Positions 1-9,502 of a stretch of 27,377 nucleotides of DNA are shown piece after piece; position 1 is the first letter of the stretch, and every line of letters starts with the position of its first letter. The notes under the pieces are model-generated. The model was given only the letters and a program-made list of their open reading frames with translations. It was not told the DNA's origin and did no database searches. A program made the translations under genes and the position numbers. The stretch comes from Acanthaster planci (lineage: Eukaryota; Echinodermata; Asteroidea; Valvatida; Acanthasteridae): positions 164,540-191,916 of the forward strand of contig NW_019091558.1 of NCBI RefSeq assembly GCF_001949145.1. Reading direction: 5' to 3'.

Positions 1-836
1 AAGAGTCCAATCAGTGGAAGCAAAATTATCTGGGAAGTAATTTTCTGCAAACAAATTTGAAAAGTACTGTTCCTCTAAGAAACCACAGGGCTTAAGGTGT
101 AGGGGTGTGGCTGTGGTGTTTCCCAGTTTTTCAATGGGAAAGCACGACTGTTGTGCATGTCTTGGGCATCATGAGGGCACTCAATTCTGTCCTTTCCACA
201 TCTAATTGGGAGAAATTTTCCCTCATTTATGCATGAATGTTATTTTTTGGTCCATCTGGGGTCAGTTTGATGTGATTTCTTTCCACTTTAGGGGCAGAGG
301 GAGGTTAAAAAGTGGGGGGTGTCTAAGTAATTTATCAGCACAGCTGAAACACACATTGTTGAATTGAACAAGGTTCTCTGTATTTTGCAGGTGACTCTTG
401 ACATATTAAAGATTACAGGACATTTGGGAAAGTTCATTTCAGCAACTAAAACATTCTTGGTAAATCTATAACTGTGCACAATGGGCCTTTGATGACGTGT
501 CTTAATTCCCAGATGTGGCTGTCCATTTGCCTCCAACTCACAGTGGAAGATTTATTAAACGACCCCTATAATGGCTCCTTGGCCAAGCCCTCTTCACTGT
601 GCAGTCTCTATTGTCCTAGCTTGGTTAATTACTGCCCCCAAAGATTACATGAGATTACATCTTCCCCTCTCTCTCCCCCCCCACCCTCCCCCCAACCTGC
701 CATGAAATAAACTCCCATGTGATTTGGTCATCATGCTGGGGTTCAACATTGAGTATTAAATAGTACATGCACTGTGCTACATGGTCACACGGAGTAGAAA
801 GTTGCTCAAACTTGCAGTGCAAGCTATTTCTGCAAA
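1..836. other. Gene-free stretch, no recognised feature
   Basis: I see no convincing exon on either strand. The open frames here are short and of low complexity (for example around a C-rich run at 665-700). A short purine/pyrimidine-biased stretch is the only visible compositional feature. Confidence 0.5.
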
Positions 837-1232
837 ATGGGTTGCTTGGGATGTGCAGTTTACAAAAGGAAGAAAAGTTGGTTCCAGAAAGGCCATAACT
901 TGTCACCTGCAAAATGCATGCCAGAACACAGCCAACTGAAGCTGGACTCGCCAACAGTCTACATAAGGCTAACACAAGAGCAGATGAAACTCGCTGTTGC
1001 CAGAGATGAACAGGGGTTCTTTTGCACCACGCCCAATGCTGTGCCAACAAGGGATGTCATGCTGCTCCGTCCCAAAGCTGCTGAGACTTCTCCTCTTGAC
1101 AACCTCCAACACAAGATGAATGCAAAAGTCAAGTGTCAGGGTGCAGCGGATCAGTCTGAAGGAGGGGTCCGAGCGACATACCAGTTTGTCGACATCCATT
1201 CTGCAGTCAACCTGGGTGCCCTGTGCAGCTGA
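837..1232 (+). CDS. Protein-like ORF of unknown function
   Basis: A 131-codon open frame with no family I recognise. The middle (about residues 38-100) has a balanced, protein-like composition with short motifs such as VYIRLTQEQ, DEQGFF and VMLLRPKAAE; the first 35 residues are Lys/Cys-rich and the last 30 look less coding-like. A possible splice acceptor (TGCCAG) lies near 920, so the real exon could start there rather than at the ATG at 837; no strong donor is evident downstream. A minus-strand frame of similar length overlaps it (969-1382), so strand is not secure. It may be a fragment of a transposon protein, given the repeats just downstream, or a chance ORF. Confidence 0.25.
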   Translation: MGCLGCAVYKRKKSWFQKGHNLSPAKCMPEHSQLKLDSPTVYIRLTQEQMKLAVARDEQGFFCTTPNAVPTRDVMLLRPKAAETSPLDNLQHKMNAKVKCQGAADQSEGGVRATYQFVDIHSAVNLGALCS

Positions 1233-1375
1233 TCTACATGTAATTGCAGTGATGTTGAATTCCAAACATGGAGAACTATCATCTGTAGCTTTCACTTCAG
1301 CAACAGCATGAAGGATGTCTATACACAAGAAACAAACAAGGAAATTGACATATTCAGTTGATATCAACATGTAGA
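1222..1375 (+). repeat. Dispersed repeat segment B, copy 1
   Basis: This segment aligns by eye with 20953-21110 in the same orientation. The best block is CACTTCAGCAACAGCATGAA here against CACTTCAGCAGCAGCATGAA there, with shared flanks (CATGGAGAAC upstream, GAAATTGA downstream). Read on the minus strand, both copies place a pyrimidine-rich TAG directly before the conserved block, so it could descend from an exon with its acceptor; that is inference. Confidence 0.5.
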
Positions 1376-1463
1376 TAATCAAACACAGTGAACTAGTAAT
1401 AATATGGTTTTGTCCTGGGGGAATAACAAGAAATAAACATGTTGGATGTTTTGAAAATATGAA

Positions 1464-1600
1464 AGAAAAACACTGCCTTCATGTTTTACGGCATTTTCTG
1501 AAGTGTATCATGTAAAACCTGCCAACTTCTTTCTGTTCTGAAGATCTGCAAAGACTTCAAATGACATGGGGACCAATTGAAAATATCAGGATCTTTTCAC
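1464..1600 (+). repeat. Dispersed repeat segment A, copy 1
   Basis: Aligns by eye with 20291-20420, same orientation, with gaps: shared blocks include GGCATTTT, ATGTAAAAC, ACATGGG and CAGGATCTT. The divergence is large, so the copies are old. In this locus segment A lies downstream of segment B, whereas near 20.3-21.1 kb it lies upstream. Confidence 0.4.
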
Positions 1601-1949
1601 TGATAACTTTGCACTATTCTTCCGAAACCAGCTTGAACAATTTCTGCCGTTGTCTTTCAATAATTTATAGTGGTTACATGTACACATACAAGTAAATCTC
1701 ACATCCTTTCGGTTGTAGTCTAAGCTTGCTACGAGTATATTTATGAAGCTGTTCCCACTCTTCTCAGGTTCCGTCTTGCTTCGACTGCACTTCCATATCA
1801 ATGATACCAGGGCCATATGTGAAGACCGCCCTCATGTCTGTGCTGATGAACATCTGTATCATTGCAAAAGGAAAGCATTTATTACAGGTGTAGCAGTTCC
1901 TGTGTTGATGCATGGGAAAACTTGTGTCAGAACTTGAACAAAACTATGG

Positions 1950-1969
1950 CGTACATGTGCACATGTACG
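1950..1969. repeat. Perfect 20-bp palindrome (CGTACATGTGCACATGTACG)
   Basis: The sequence equals its own reverse complement over 20 bases. It is an extended version of the TACATGTA-type palindrome that recurs through the window (for example near 2090, 5785, 6806, 20496, 21166, 22268, 22890, 26877). Function unknown. Confidence 0.8.
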
Positions 1970-2318
1970 TTTTCATTGGTATAGCAACCTTGAGTTCTCA
2001 CTAAATGGGGAGTATGTGGGGTCCCAAATGTTAAAGTGGGGGAATAGGGCATGATGGTACATGAATGTACCCCTCCCACACACACACGTATACATGTAGA
2101 CACTGCAGATGGAGGGCATACTTTCCAAACTATCAGACTGAGGACTTCTCGTCCATGTGAGTGCAGCCTATAACACTGATGACAACACTCACAAGCTTTT
2201 GGTTGTTTTGGCCGCTAAAAATAGAGTGCGTTGTTGGCCTACTACTTTGGGGTTCGTCATCAATATGATACAATGTTTCCAGAGAATGAATGGTGTGGCG
2301 TATCATAGCTGAACTTGC

Positions 2319-2560
2319 CTACAACTTCATTGTGTTACAACAAAAGTCTTTGATGTTTCTCCAAGTACGGGTCTGCAGTACCACAGTGCAAGCTGCTTCG
2401 ATGTCCAGCTTGCCAGGAACTTTCCTCAACTGGAAGATTTTGCGCAGGCCTCCTTGGACGTCTGTCTTCTCCGCTGTAGTCCAGGGATGCTGCTTCACTC
2501 GTTTCGATGGCGGAGAGGGTTCCCTTCTTCGAAATGCAGCAGCAACACCAGGAAGCTGTC
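2319..2560 (-). CDS. Exon C: C-terminal basic/Trp module of recombinase-like gene
   Basis: The exon begins after a pyrimidine-rich acceptor (CTACATTAATAG) and reads in the phase set by exon B for about 80 codons to TAG at 2319-2321. It opens with an RRREPSPPSKR basic stretch, then a WTTAEK segment, then KVPGKLDIEA and TRTWRNIKDF. The pattern of KR...WT..E...VPGK...RTW..IK is, from memory, the typical C-terminus of this recombinase-like family and resembles a small Myb/SANT-like helical module; that structural reading is inference. No lesion is visible. The longer open frame running across this area in another phase is a shadow that ignores the introns. Confidence 0.65.
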
Positions 2561-2651
2561 CTATTAATGTAGAGGCAAGAAAAGGACATTAGAAATGTAG
2601 GTGACAGCTCAGCAGACAGCCAGAGTAACAGACAGACAGACCAAATCTTAC

Positions 2652-2738
2652 CATTTTCGACGGATTCATTGCAGGAGTCTTCACTGCTGTCACTGCTGTC
2701 CCCACTGTCACTGCTCTCCTCTTTACTGGTGAAGCCTT
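2652..2738 (-). CDS. Exon B: acidic serine-rich exon of recombinase-like gene
   Basis: An 87-bp symmetrical exon (phase 1 at both ends) between a TACTCTCAG acceptor and an AATG|GTAAGA donor. It encodes a low-complexity acidic stretch (EESSDSGDSSDSSEDS) that would form a disordered linker between the catalytic domain and the C-terminal module, with many potential CK2-type phosphorylation sites. Skipping it would keep the frame. Confidence 0.65.
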
Positions 2739-3089
2739 CTGAGAGTAAACCCCAAATGGAGATCAATCAGTTAAAGCACACATACATGCAAGGGTGTCTG
2801 GCAGTCTCTGCTTGGCGTTGAGATATGGGGAGGAATGGCCGGCCAAAATGGAACATTATTTGGGAGTTTTTGACGCAAGATACATTTATGGGGGTGATTT
2901 TTGGTCCCCGTCTTTCTTTGTACTGGTCTGTTCTTCGGGGGGGGGGAGGTGAATAGGAAGAGAGCTATTCTTTCCAGCCGAGTATGATGCCCTACAAAGT
3001 GGGAGTCTGGGTTGGGTTGACTTGGTTCGAAGTCAAGCATTGGGTAGACAGAACATGGGAAACATAGTTTGAGAACAAGGTACCCTTAC

Positions 3090-3921
3090 CTCCAGTTACA
3101 TGCAGATCGTCCAAGGATTTGCCCTGCTGGGAAGGCAGGTTGCCCCTCTCCAAACTCAGGAAAAGTCTGGACAGTTTGGTGACCCGCTGTACAGTATCTG
3201 GCAACTGGGAGTATTCGCGATGTACCTGCAGATCGTGGCCCATGAAGTTGGCTAGAGTTTCAAGCTGATGTTCCTTTAATGCAAGAATTTGCGATGCAGT
3301 TGCTACATGTTTACGGAGTTTGGTGGACCGGATGCTGAATGCATTGTCAAGGCCAGCCTTATCTGCATATGCCCTTAAACAGTCACTCCCTCGTATGTGG
3401 CCTCTCCTGCCATAACAACACCGTGCGAACAAGAAGTTGTTGTCTTGGGCTACTCCAGCTTCATGTCTCTTGGCAACAAGGGCATTCAACCGTGCTACTG
3501 CCTCATTGCTTAGAAGCATGGGAACAGTTCTGCCTCTCTTGCCGACTATTTCGACAACACGGAACATCTTGCACAGCTGGCGTTTTAAATCATTCAACAG
3601 GCATTCCCCCTCCAGTTTGGCAGTGCTGTGCTTGTGGAAATCTTCAAGTTTCATCGTTGAAACCTCCCCCTGCCTTCTTCGGTTGAACATGATGAGGTGG
3701 CACAGACTAACCTCATTCAATTTCTGCCAAACTGACCTGATTTGTCTGCCCCGAGCACCCTGGAGGACTTGAAGTTCCTGGTTGCCAGCTTCATGAAGGA
3801 ACAACGACAGGTGGACTACATCGGCATTTGTCAGGAGAATGGTGACTTTGTTGCGTTTTCCTTGGTACAGCGTTCTGTGTGCATGTGTGGACACAAGGTC
3901 TCGCCAGTTCAATTCAGAAAC
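3090..3921 (-). pseudogene. Exon A, catalytic part: tyrosine-recombinase-like domain
   Basis: This covers the second open stretch of exon A after the frame change. Visible landmarks in order: RRRQGEV (R at 3675-3673 is the expected first catalytic Arg), VGKRGRTVP (candidate beta-hairpin Lys), STKLRKHVAT (box II; Arg kept, first His replaced by Thr), and FMGHD followed by HREYSQLPD (box III His at 3237-3235). In Cre and XerD the nucleophile is nine residues after the box III His/Trp; here +9 is Ser (3210-3208) and a Tyr sits at +8. The exon ends LDDLHVTGG across the GTAAGG donor. In active relatives this domain would catalyse DNA strand exchange; this copy probably cannot unless the adjacent Tyr substitutes. 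Confidence 0.7.
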
Positions 3922-4355
3922 TCTTCCGCACACTCCGCTTTGTGTTTTTGGCCGGACTCTAGGGCACTTCCTTTCAAGACGAGTGCACACTTCTTGACTG
4001 AATAACCAATCTTCAGCGCTAGTGACGGAACATCGTACAACTGTTTGTCTTCCCTGAAGCCGGCAGTATCGTGGACGGCCTTCACAATATCAGAAAGGTG
4101 GTGCGGATGGACAAATGATTGGAGTGATGCATTTGGTTGCTGGGTGTTCTTTCGGAGTTGTATGATGAGTCGACCCAATTCATGTACCCTGTTACGGATG
4201 TAGCCATGCAGATCTACATCGTGCACTACTTTCATGTATTCACGCTTGGCTAATTCAACAATCAACGTGTCATTCTTGACTACCAAAGCCACATCATCTC
4301 TCTTCATTGGACTAAGAACCTGGTGTAACTGGAAAGACACGCCAACAGGAGGAGG
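3909..4355 (-). pseudogene. Exon A, linker part: N-terminal region of recombinase-like protein
   Basis: An open stretch between the internal TAA (4356-4358) and a TGA at 3909-3911. It contains a helical, basic segment (MKRDDVALVVKNDTLIVEL, then RNRVHELGRLIIQLRKN) and the block VPSLALKIGYSVKKCALVL, which I recall as a hallmark of this family just before the core-binding region. The frame is the same as the finger segment upstream, so the TAA is a simple in-frame stop. Continuation into the catalytic frame requires one base gained or lost around 3910-3925. It probably corresponds to the core-binding (SAM-like) half of a tyrosine recombinase; that is inference. Confidence 0.65.
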
Positions 4356-4358
4356 TTA

Positions 4359-4613
4359 CAACAAATCACTCTCGTGAGCAACCCGTCTGCCCACACGAGC
4401 CCTCTTACCAGTGCTGTCAGTCTGTAGAGTGGGTGCTGGCTTCAAAGGGCACACGTGTCGCCACAAATCAGTATGCACATAATACCCGTAACAATATACG
4501 CATGGTCCATATGCATGGGGAGATACTTTGCAATTTGGCCTGTACCCGACAACGAGCACACCACGACCTTCACGAAGAACCTGACAGTTGTGCCTGTGAT
4601 TACGACTTCCATG
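4359..4613 (-). pseudogene. Exon A, 5' part: Cys/His finger-like segment
   Basis: The frame is open from the acceptor-like AG at 4614-4615 down to the TAA at 4356-4358. It contains HNCQVLREGRGVLVV followed by PCVYCYGYY and DLWRHVCPLKP. Two Cys (4502-4500 and 4493-4491) and one His-x-Cys pair (4457-4449) form an atypical C2HC-like finger; the His-to-Cys spacing is only one residue, shorter than usual C2HC/C2H2 fingers, so two residues may have been lost. A Met codon at 4632-4634 lies just outside and is likely intronic. In the intact protein the finger would bind nucleic acid or protein. Confidence 0.55.
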
Positions 4614-4639
4614 CTTATCACATAAAACAAACAAACAGT

Positions 4640-7600
4640 GATAAAAAGGGGGCCAATTAGCCAGAAAACTTGTCTATGTTACAGAGAGCTAGTGCACGAC
4701 GTGTCGCCACTTGAGCAGTGCCACCAATACAATTAGAAGTGTATGAGTTAAGGAGTAATTACTTGTACTTGCTTTTGAATCTAGATAGAGTATTTAGGTC
4801 TCAAAGAGATTCATCCAATGAGTTCTAAAGTTTTGGCCCATCATATTTAATACTTTGTTGGGCAAGTCGGGTTCTTATTTATGGTAAATGAAATTTAGAT
4901 TAAGATTTAAAGGGTCCAGGAAGTGAATTTTTCTTAGAATCACTTTGTGTGTATTTCAGTACTCTTCTTCCATGTATGGAGACTGTTTGACATCATTCTT
5001 GAGTTACGTGAACTGAACAGTGCACTTTTTCAGACATTTAAAATTTACCAATCATTTCTGGACTAGTGAGGGCACTTTTGCTTTGATGTAAATCCAGGAA
5101 GACACAGTTCAGGTTGCATGTTTTCATGTTCAAATTGTGAACCCCAAATTTGCTATCTGGGAACATTTCTGTGAAAAGCATTTTGCTGGATTATTGCCAT
5201 ATACTTACACAGCAATAAATTACCAAAGAAATGAAATCTGCCATAGCAGTGGTTAAAAAAATCAGTGCAACATTGAGTTTCAGTGCCTTGGATGATGTCA
5301 TAGTTCTGCTAATGAATATGCAAATTGCATTAACATAACCAAAAAAGCATCAAAATATGAGTTAAGATTTCAAAACAAACATTTAAAATAGGTCAATTGA
5401 AACCCAAAGATGCAATTTCAAGGGTGTTTGGTAAACTTTATTACAAAAAAATCATATTTCCTGGTTCCTTTACATTCTTGAATGTGGCTTTAAGAAACAT
5501 TTGCACGCTAATGACCATCAGGATGGTCTTTAGTTTAGTGCTGGCTTCATCTTTATGGGTTTTAAATTCTTGTAAAACCAAGGCGTGCAAGAATGTGATT
5601 TTTGTTTTTTTACAGGAACAGAGGAAATGAATGAATTTCAAAGCTCCAAAAAGCTATTACTGCATCAGATGACTAAATACCAAAGAATGATATTAGACAT
5701 CTCGTTTCCATCACAAAAGCTGGCTGGGGTTCAGTGTTTGGCGCTGATCAATAAGCAAACCTAAGTGGAAGGAGGAAATATGCATGTACATGTGAAACTC
5801 AATGGGTGAAGGTGGTTTTTCAGTAGACTTGGATGAGGACATCGATTACCAGTTGCTTTTACCACTGGAATGTTTACCGACTACAATTTCAGTACAAGGA
5901 CAGCAGCATGGCTCACTACAAGCACTGAATGATACAGATTCCCATTAATTAAAGCACTCTGCATATAACTAAGGTACTGAACATATTTGAATGTTCGCTA
6001 AACGTCAGTGCAACTGACCGTGTAAAACCAAAGCACAGGTGCACCTGTACCGTACAGCATAATCTAAAGTTTTAAGGCTATACACAGCAATTCACAGGAT
6101 AACACAGATACATGTCATCTAAAATTGTATGAATTTTACCATAAATGTTTATGTAGATGAGGGTGTATGGAGTCAAATATAAAACAACCGCCTGTAATTA
6201 GTAATTAACAAACTCTGCAGGCTGTCCCAAAACATGAAGCAACTTGCATTACGCACTCACACAGTTTAGAAGAAGCATCCAAGACAAAGCGTGCACGTTG
6301 CTCTGGTTCTTGCTGCTAAAATTAGAGTGCTGTAACCAAAGTTAAATGTATATAATGGATGGGAGAACAGCTGGGCATGTGAAAAGGAAGAAATTTTCAC
6401 TGTTTTTATTTATTTAACTTCGAGGGGGGACTTGTTTACCTACCCAACCCCATTTTTTATTTAAGAAACCTGAGTTTTCATTCAGTACTACACCATGATG
6501 GCAGCCATGTTCAATGCCAAGACCACGGGAGCAGTAACCAAGGTGTCATTACAATGACTTAGGAGGGCGATTGGCGTTACCTTCCTGCATTTGTTTTTGT
6601 TCTAATTGCCCTCCATTATTATCTGGAAATGGTGCATGCACAACACCAATGAACCTTCCAATATCAGTAATAATTTTTTGCCATGATTTGGACCAAAAAA
6701 GGACAAATGCATTAGAAGCATTCACCACATTCCAAACCATAGTGGAACATGCAACACATGTGGGTTGTTTCCTTGTGTGCTGCATACTTTTACGCCCAGG
6801 CTGGATGTACATGTACACTCTACTGTGCCACTTTCCATGGTTTTACTGACTCTGCACTGTCTGCTCTGGACTTTCCTGGAAAAAGTGACCAAGGAATTTT
6901 TCCTGGGCAGAAGTTGGCCATTAAAAATAACCATGTGACAAAGTAAAAGTAACTGAGAGCAAGACTTGCTGGGATGTCCACACTGGACTTAAAATGGGAA
7001 AAGTACTCATTGTCTTGGTAACTTGACCAAAAAAAGTCCAGTGTGGACTGGGCTTACATAATTTATATAAATTGTGTAAGCTGGAGCATAGCTCATGTCT
7101 GATGCACAACCAGAGACACTAGGCACATCATGAGTTGGGCTTTAACAATTGCAATTTTAGACAGTGCTCGTCTGCCAAATATGATGTTCAGTAAGTTAGA
7201 ATTAACCAAACATAATAAACTTATAACAGAAATGGTTATGATTATTTGGATTTTATGGCCTAATGTGGGTCAGCTCACGTGATATGAGCACATCACATGA
7301 GAAAACCTTACATAGTTGGCCAATCTGTGTTAGGGTGTTTTTGTGACATCTGTCTGTCCAGGTTTCACAAAATGGGTGTCAAATAATTGCAAGACATTAC
7401 TTAAATGCAAGAACGATTGTGAGAAAAAAAGGCATTGCAATGACACTAGAGGAAAATGTCACGGGGATGGAACCACCTTACCTCCCAATTCATTTAGGGT
7501 GAATTGACTATGCATTTAAGAGGCTTTGATGATACTTTCAAAGAATAATAGTTGAATGTTATAAAAGGCTTGATCTCAAAATTAATCAATTTTGTAACCA

Positions 7601-7945
7601 TTCAGCCAGTAAATATACATTTTCCTATGTAGTATTAGGATGTACACTTTTAAATCTCATATTGTCACTTCATGTTGACAAATAAGAGTGCAAAACAGAA
7701 GCAAAAATTACCAAAGAACCAAAACCAAAAAAATTAGATCAAACTTTTTAAAAGTGTAACCCGGTTGCTTGTTTGTTTGAACTTACAAATCTCTGATCAT
7801 TCCAGGTTGCTTTACACATTGTATGCAGTGGAGCTGCTGGAAGGGTTGATTTTAGATTCAAATATTGAAGATTGAAAAGCTTTGAAGCTTTAGTTTGACT
7901 GTAAGAGATGAACAGTTTGCTTGTTCTTGTTCTCGATACTGACAG
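4640..7945. other. Long gene-free stretch
   Basis: AT-rich sequence without an ORF that looks coding on either strand. I see one 15-bp inverted repeat (6976-7048) and scattered A/T runs, but no transposon protein. It may be intergenic or the intron upstream of the formin exon. Confidence 0.5.
6976..7048. repeat. 15-bp perfect inverted repeat (hairpin)
   Basis: GTCCACACTGGACTT at 6976-6990 is the exact reverse complement of 7034-7048, with a 43-bp loop. No coding region or transposon end is recognisable around it. It could be the remains of a small foldback element or a chance hairpin. Confidence 0.6.
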
Positions 7946-8123
7946 GTATTACCCAACAGCTGAAGACATGGAAACGTACAAAAAATTTAAAGAAAGGCAG
8001 GCTGAGCTTGAAAATGCCGACCAGTTTATGCTGCAGCTGTGTGAGATTCCTCATCTCAAAACAAAGTTGGATGTGCTGATGGTTGTCAATGAACTCCCTG
8101 TTCAGTACGAAGACCTTGCTCCG
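7946..8123 (+). CDS. Formin FH2-domain exon (internal exon, partial gene)
   Basis: A single internal exon of 178 bp between a pyrimidine-rich acceptor (GATACTGACAG) and a CCG|GTATGT donor, entering in phase 2 and leaving in phase 0. The encoded 59 residues read YYPTAEDMETYKKF, then ADQFMLQLCEIP, then TKLDVLMVV. This matches the FH2 pattern YPT.E...L....L..AEQF...L..IP.L..RL, from the post/linker-proximal helical part of the actin-nucleating formin homology 2 domain. FH2 domains form dimeric rings that nucleate and processively elongate actin filaments. The subfamily (DAAM, FHOD, FMN, delphilin-like and so on) cannot be decided from this piece. No other exon of the gene is recognisable here, so the flanking introns must be large. 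The ATG at 7908 is intronic. Confidence 0.8.
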
Positions 8124-9484
8124 GTATGTATCTGTGACAGGTGTTAAATCACAATTATTTGGGAGGTCTCCTTCATTATCATTTTAATTTCTCTTGGTCA
8201 TTTTCAATTCTGCAATTTGTTAGTGTGACCAGGTGGAGTTTCCGCCCTACTCTTACCTGACGCTGGTTCTTTTTCTTTCTTCAGTCAGTGAGTCACATTG
8301 ATTGCATTCCTTTCAACTACATTATGTATTGCACTTTAGCAGACCATGTGTGTTGTACGCAGCCATGCATAAACAATTCTAACTAGCCCCATCTTGCGGC
8401 CTTACACCTTTTTGTTCTGACAGTCCCACCCTGAATTTTATGTGCAGAATTAGAATGTGTTGCATCCTTGTTTCTGCCCTTTTTGCACACTGGACATTCT
8501 TTTTGGCATTTTCAGAGTTTATTTCTTGAGCAAAAATGCATGAGTTGTTGATTTGAATTCAACTTTAGCCAATGTTAATGTCTCCCTTTTTGCCAGCCTC
8601 TGCTGATAACCATTACATTTCAGGCAGCCTGCAACTTGTGGGAGGGATGAACAAGCAGTCCAAATGACAGTTCTTCCTCATCCCTGTTGAATGTGTTTTT
8701 TATTTATGATACCCTTGCTACACCCGAATAATCATTGTATATTGGAACTAGCTGTTTCCCCCATTCTTTCCGAGTGGATCCACTCGGTAACATTAGTTTC
8801 ACTTTGTGTTGTTAAATGTCATACACCAGATGCTACGATATTTAAATGTTTTTAATAGCAATAGCAAAGAGTTTCCTCTCATCGGACACAACAGGTGGCA
8901 GAGCAGCGATAAACAATAATTTCATAGTTGAAAAAGAAACTCCCTGGAGCATTGTGTGTTTTATCACAGTGTTTATGAACAATCCCTGAGGCAGCCCAGG
9001 AATGTGAGACACAGACCAGCATGGTCCTATGGCACAGTTTATGTGGCAGATGTATTCAGTTTTTCGTCACTGAACAGAAAAGTCAAGAAATAAAAGTCTC
9101 GTGGAATAATTTTGCAAATTTTCATAGTGACGGTTGCACTCTGCTCCCAGTTGCCACTGCCAAATAAAGATGTTCATCTATAAACTTTAAGAGCCTGTGT
9201 CCATGGGCAGAGATCCCAGGGGATCAGGGGATATATCCCTTCCCCACTTTTTGACCAGAAGGGGGGGGTTACCAATATAATCATCCCCCACTCTCAAGTC
9301 ACTTACCATGCACACCCTTAGCCTGCACCACCAATTACGCACTTGCCAGCTTCATAGTCTCACCTGGGATGGAGGCCTTGCTGAGCTTTCAGAAGTCATC
9401 CCCCCACTTGTGACAAAAAATCTCCTTCCATACCTGTGTCACCTGGGCACAAGTGTTGTAGACAGGATCAAGTTGAAGTAGACA
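8124..9484. other. Gene-free stretch, probably formin intron
   Basis: It follows the GTATGT donor of the formin exon. I see no further FH2-like exon. There are pyrimidine-rich tracts and a G-rich run near 9263, but nothing assignable. It ends where the minus-strand Gypsy remnant starts. Confidence 0.5.
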
Positions 9485-9502
9485 GGATCAGTAGGGCGTC
9501 TG

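Larger units (their letters stand above)
2319..4613 (-). pseudogene. Tyrosine-recombinase-like zinc-finger gene, three exons, disrupted
   Basis: A spliced minus-strand gene whose exons join in phase: exon A 4613-3090, intron 3089-2739, exon B 2738-2652, intron 2651-2561, exon C 2560-2319 ending in TAG. Introns have GT/AG ends (GGAG|GTAAGG, TACTCTCAG, AATG|GTAAGA, ATTAATAG), and both junctions are phase 1. Domain order: Cys/His finger-like segment, helical linker, tyrosine-recombinase-type catalytic domain, acidic Ser-rich segment, basic/Trp C-terminal module. The architecture matches a large family of unnamed animal proteins, probably transposon-derived, that I recall from corals, fish and deuterostome invertebrates. 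Two lesions lie in exon A: TAA at 4356-4358 and a one-base frame change near 3910-3925. Either the copy is dead or the assembly has errors; splice sites and both later exons are intact. More 5' exons may exist, because an acceptor-like AG precedes 4613. Confidence 0.75.

Noticed and set aside
2335-2766. Single continuous 143-codon minus frame
   Set aside because: It reads through an intron; splice sites at 2652/2651 and 2561/2560 give the frame that matches the family C-terminus.
3339-4005. Plus-strand open frames across the recombinase-like exon
   Set aside because: They are antisense to the coding frame and lack recognisable motifs.
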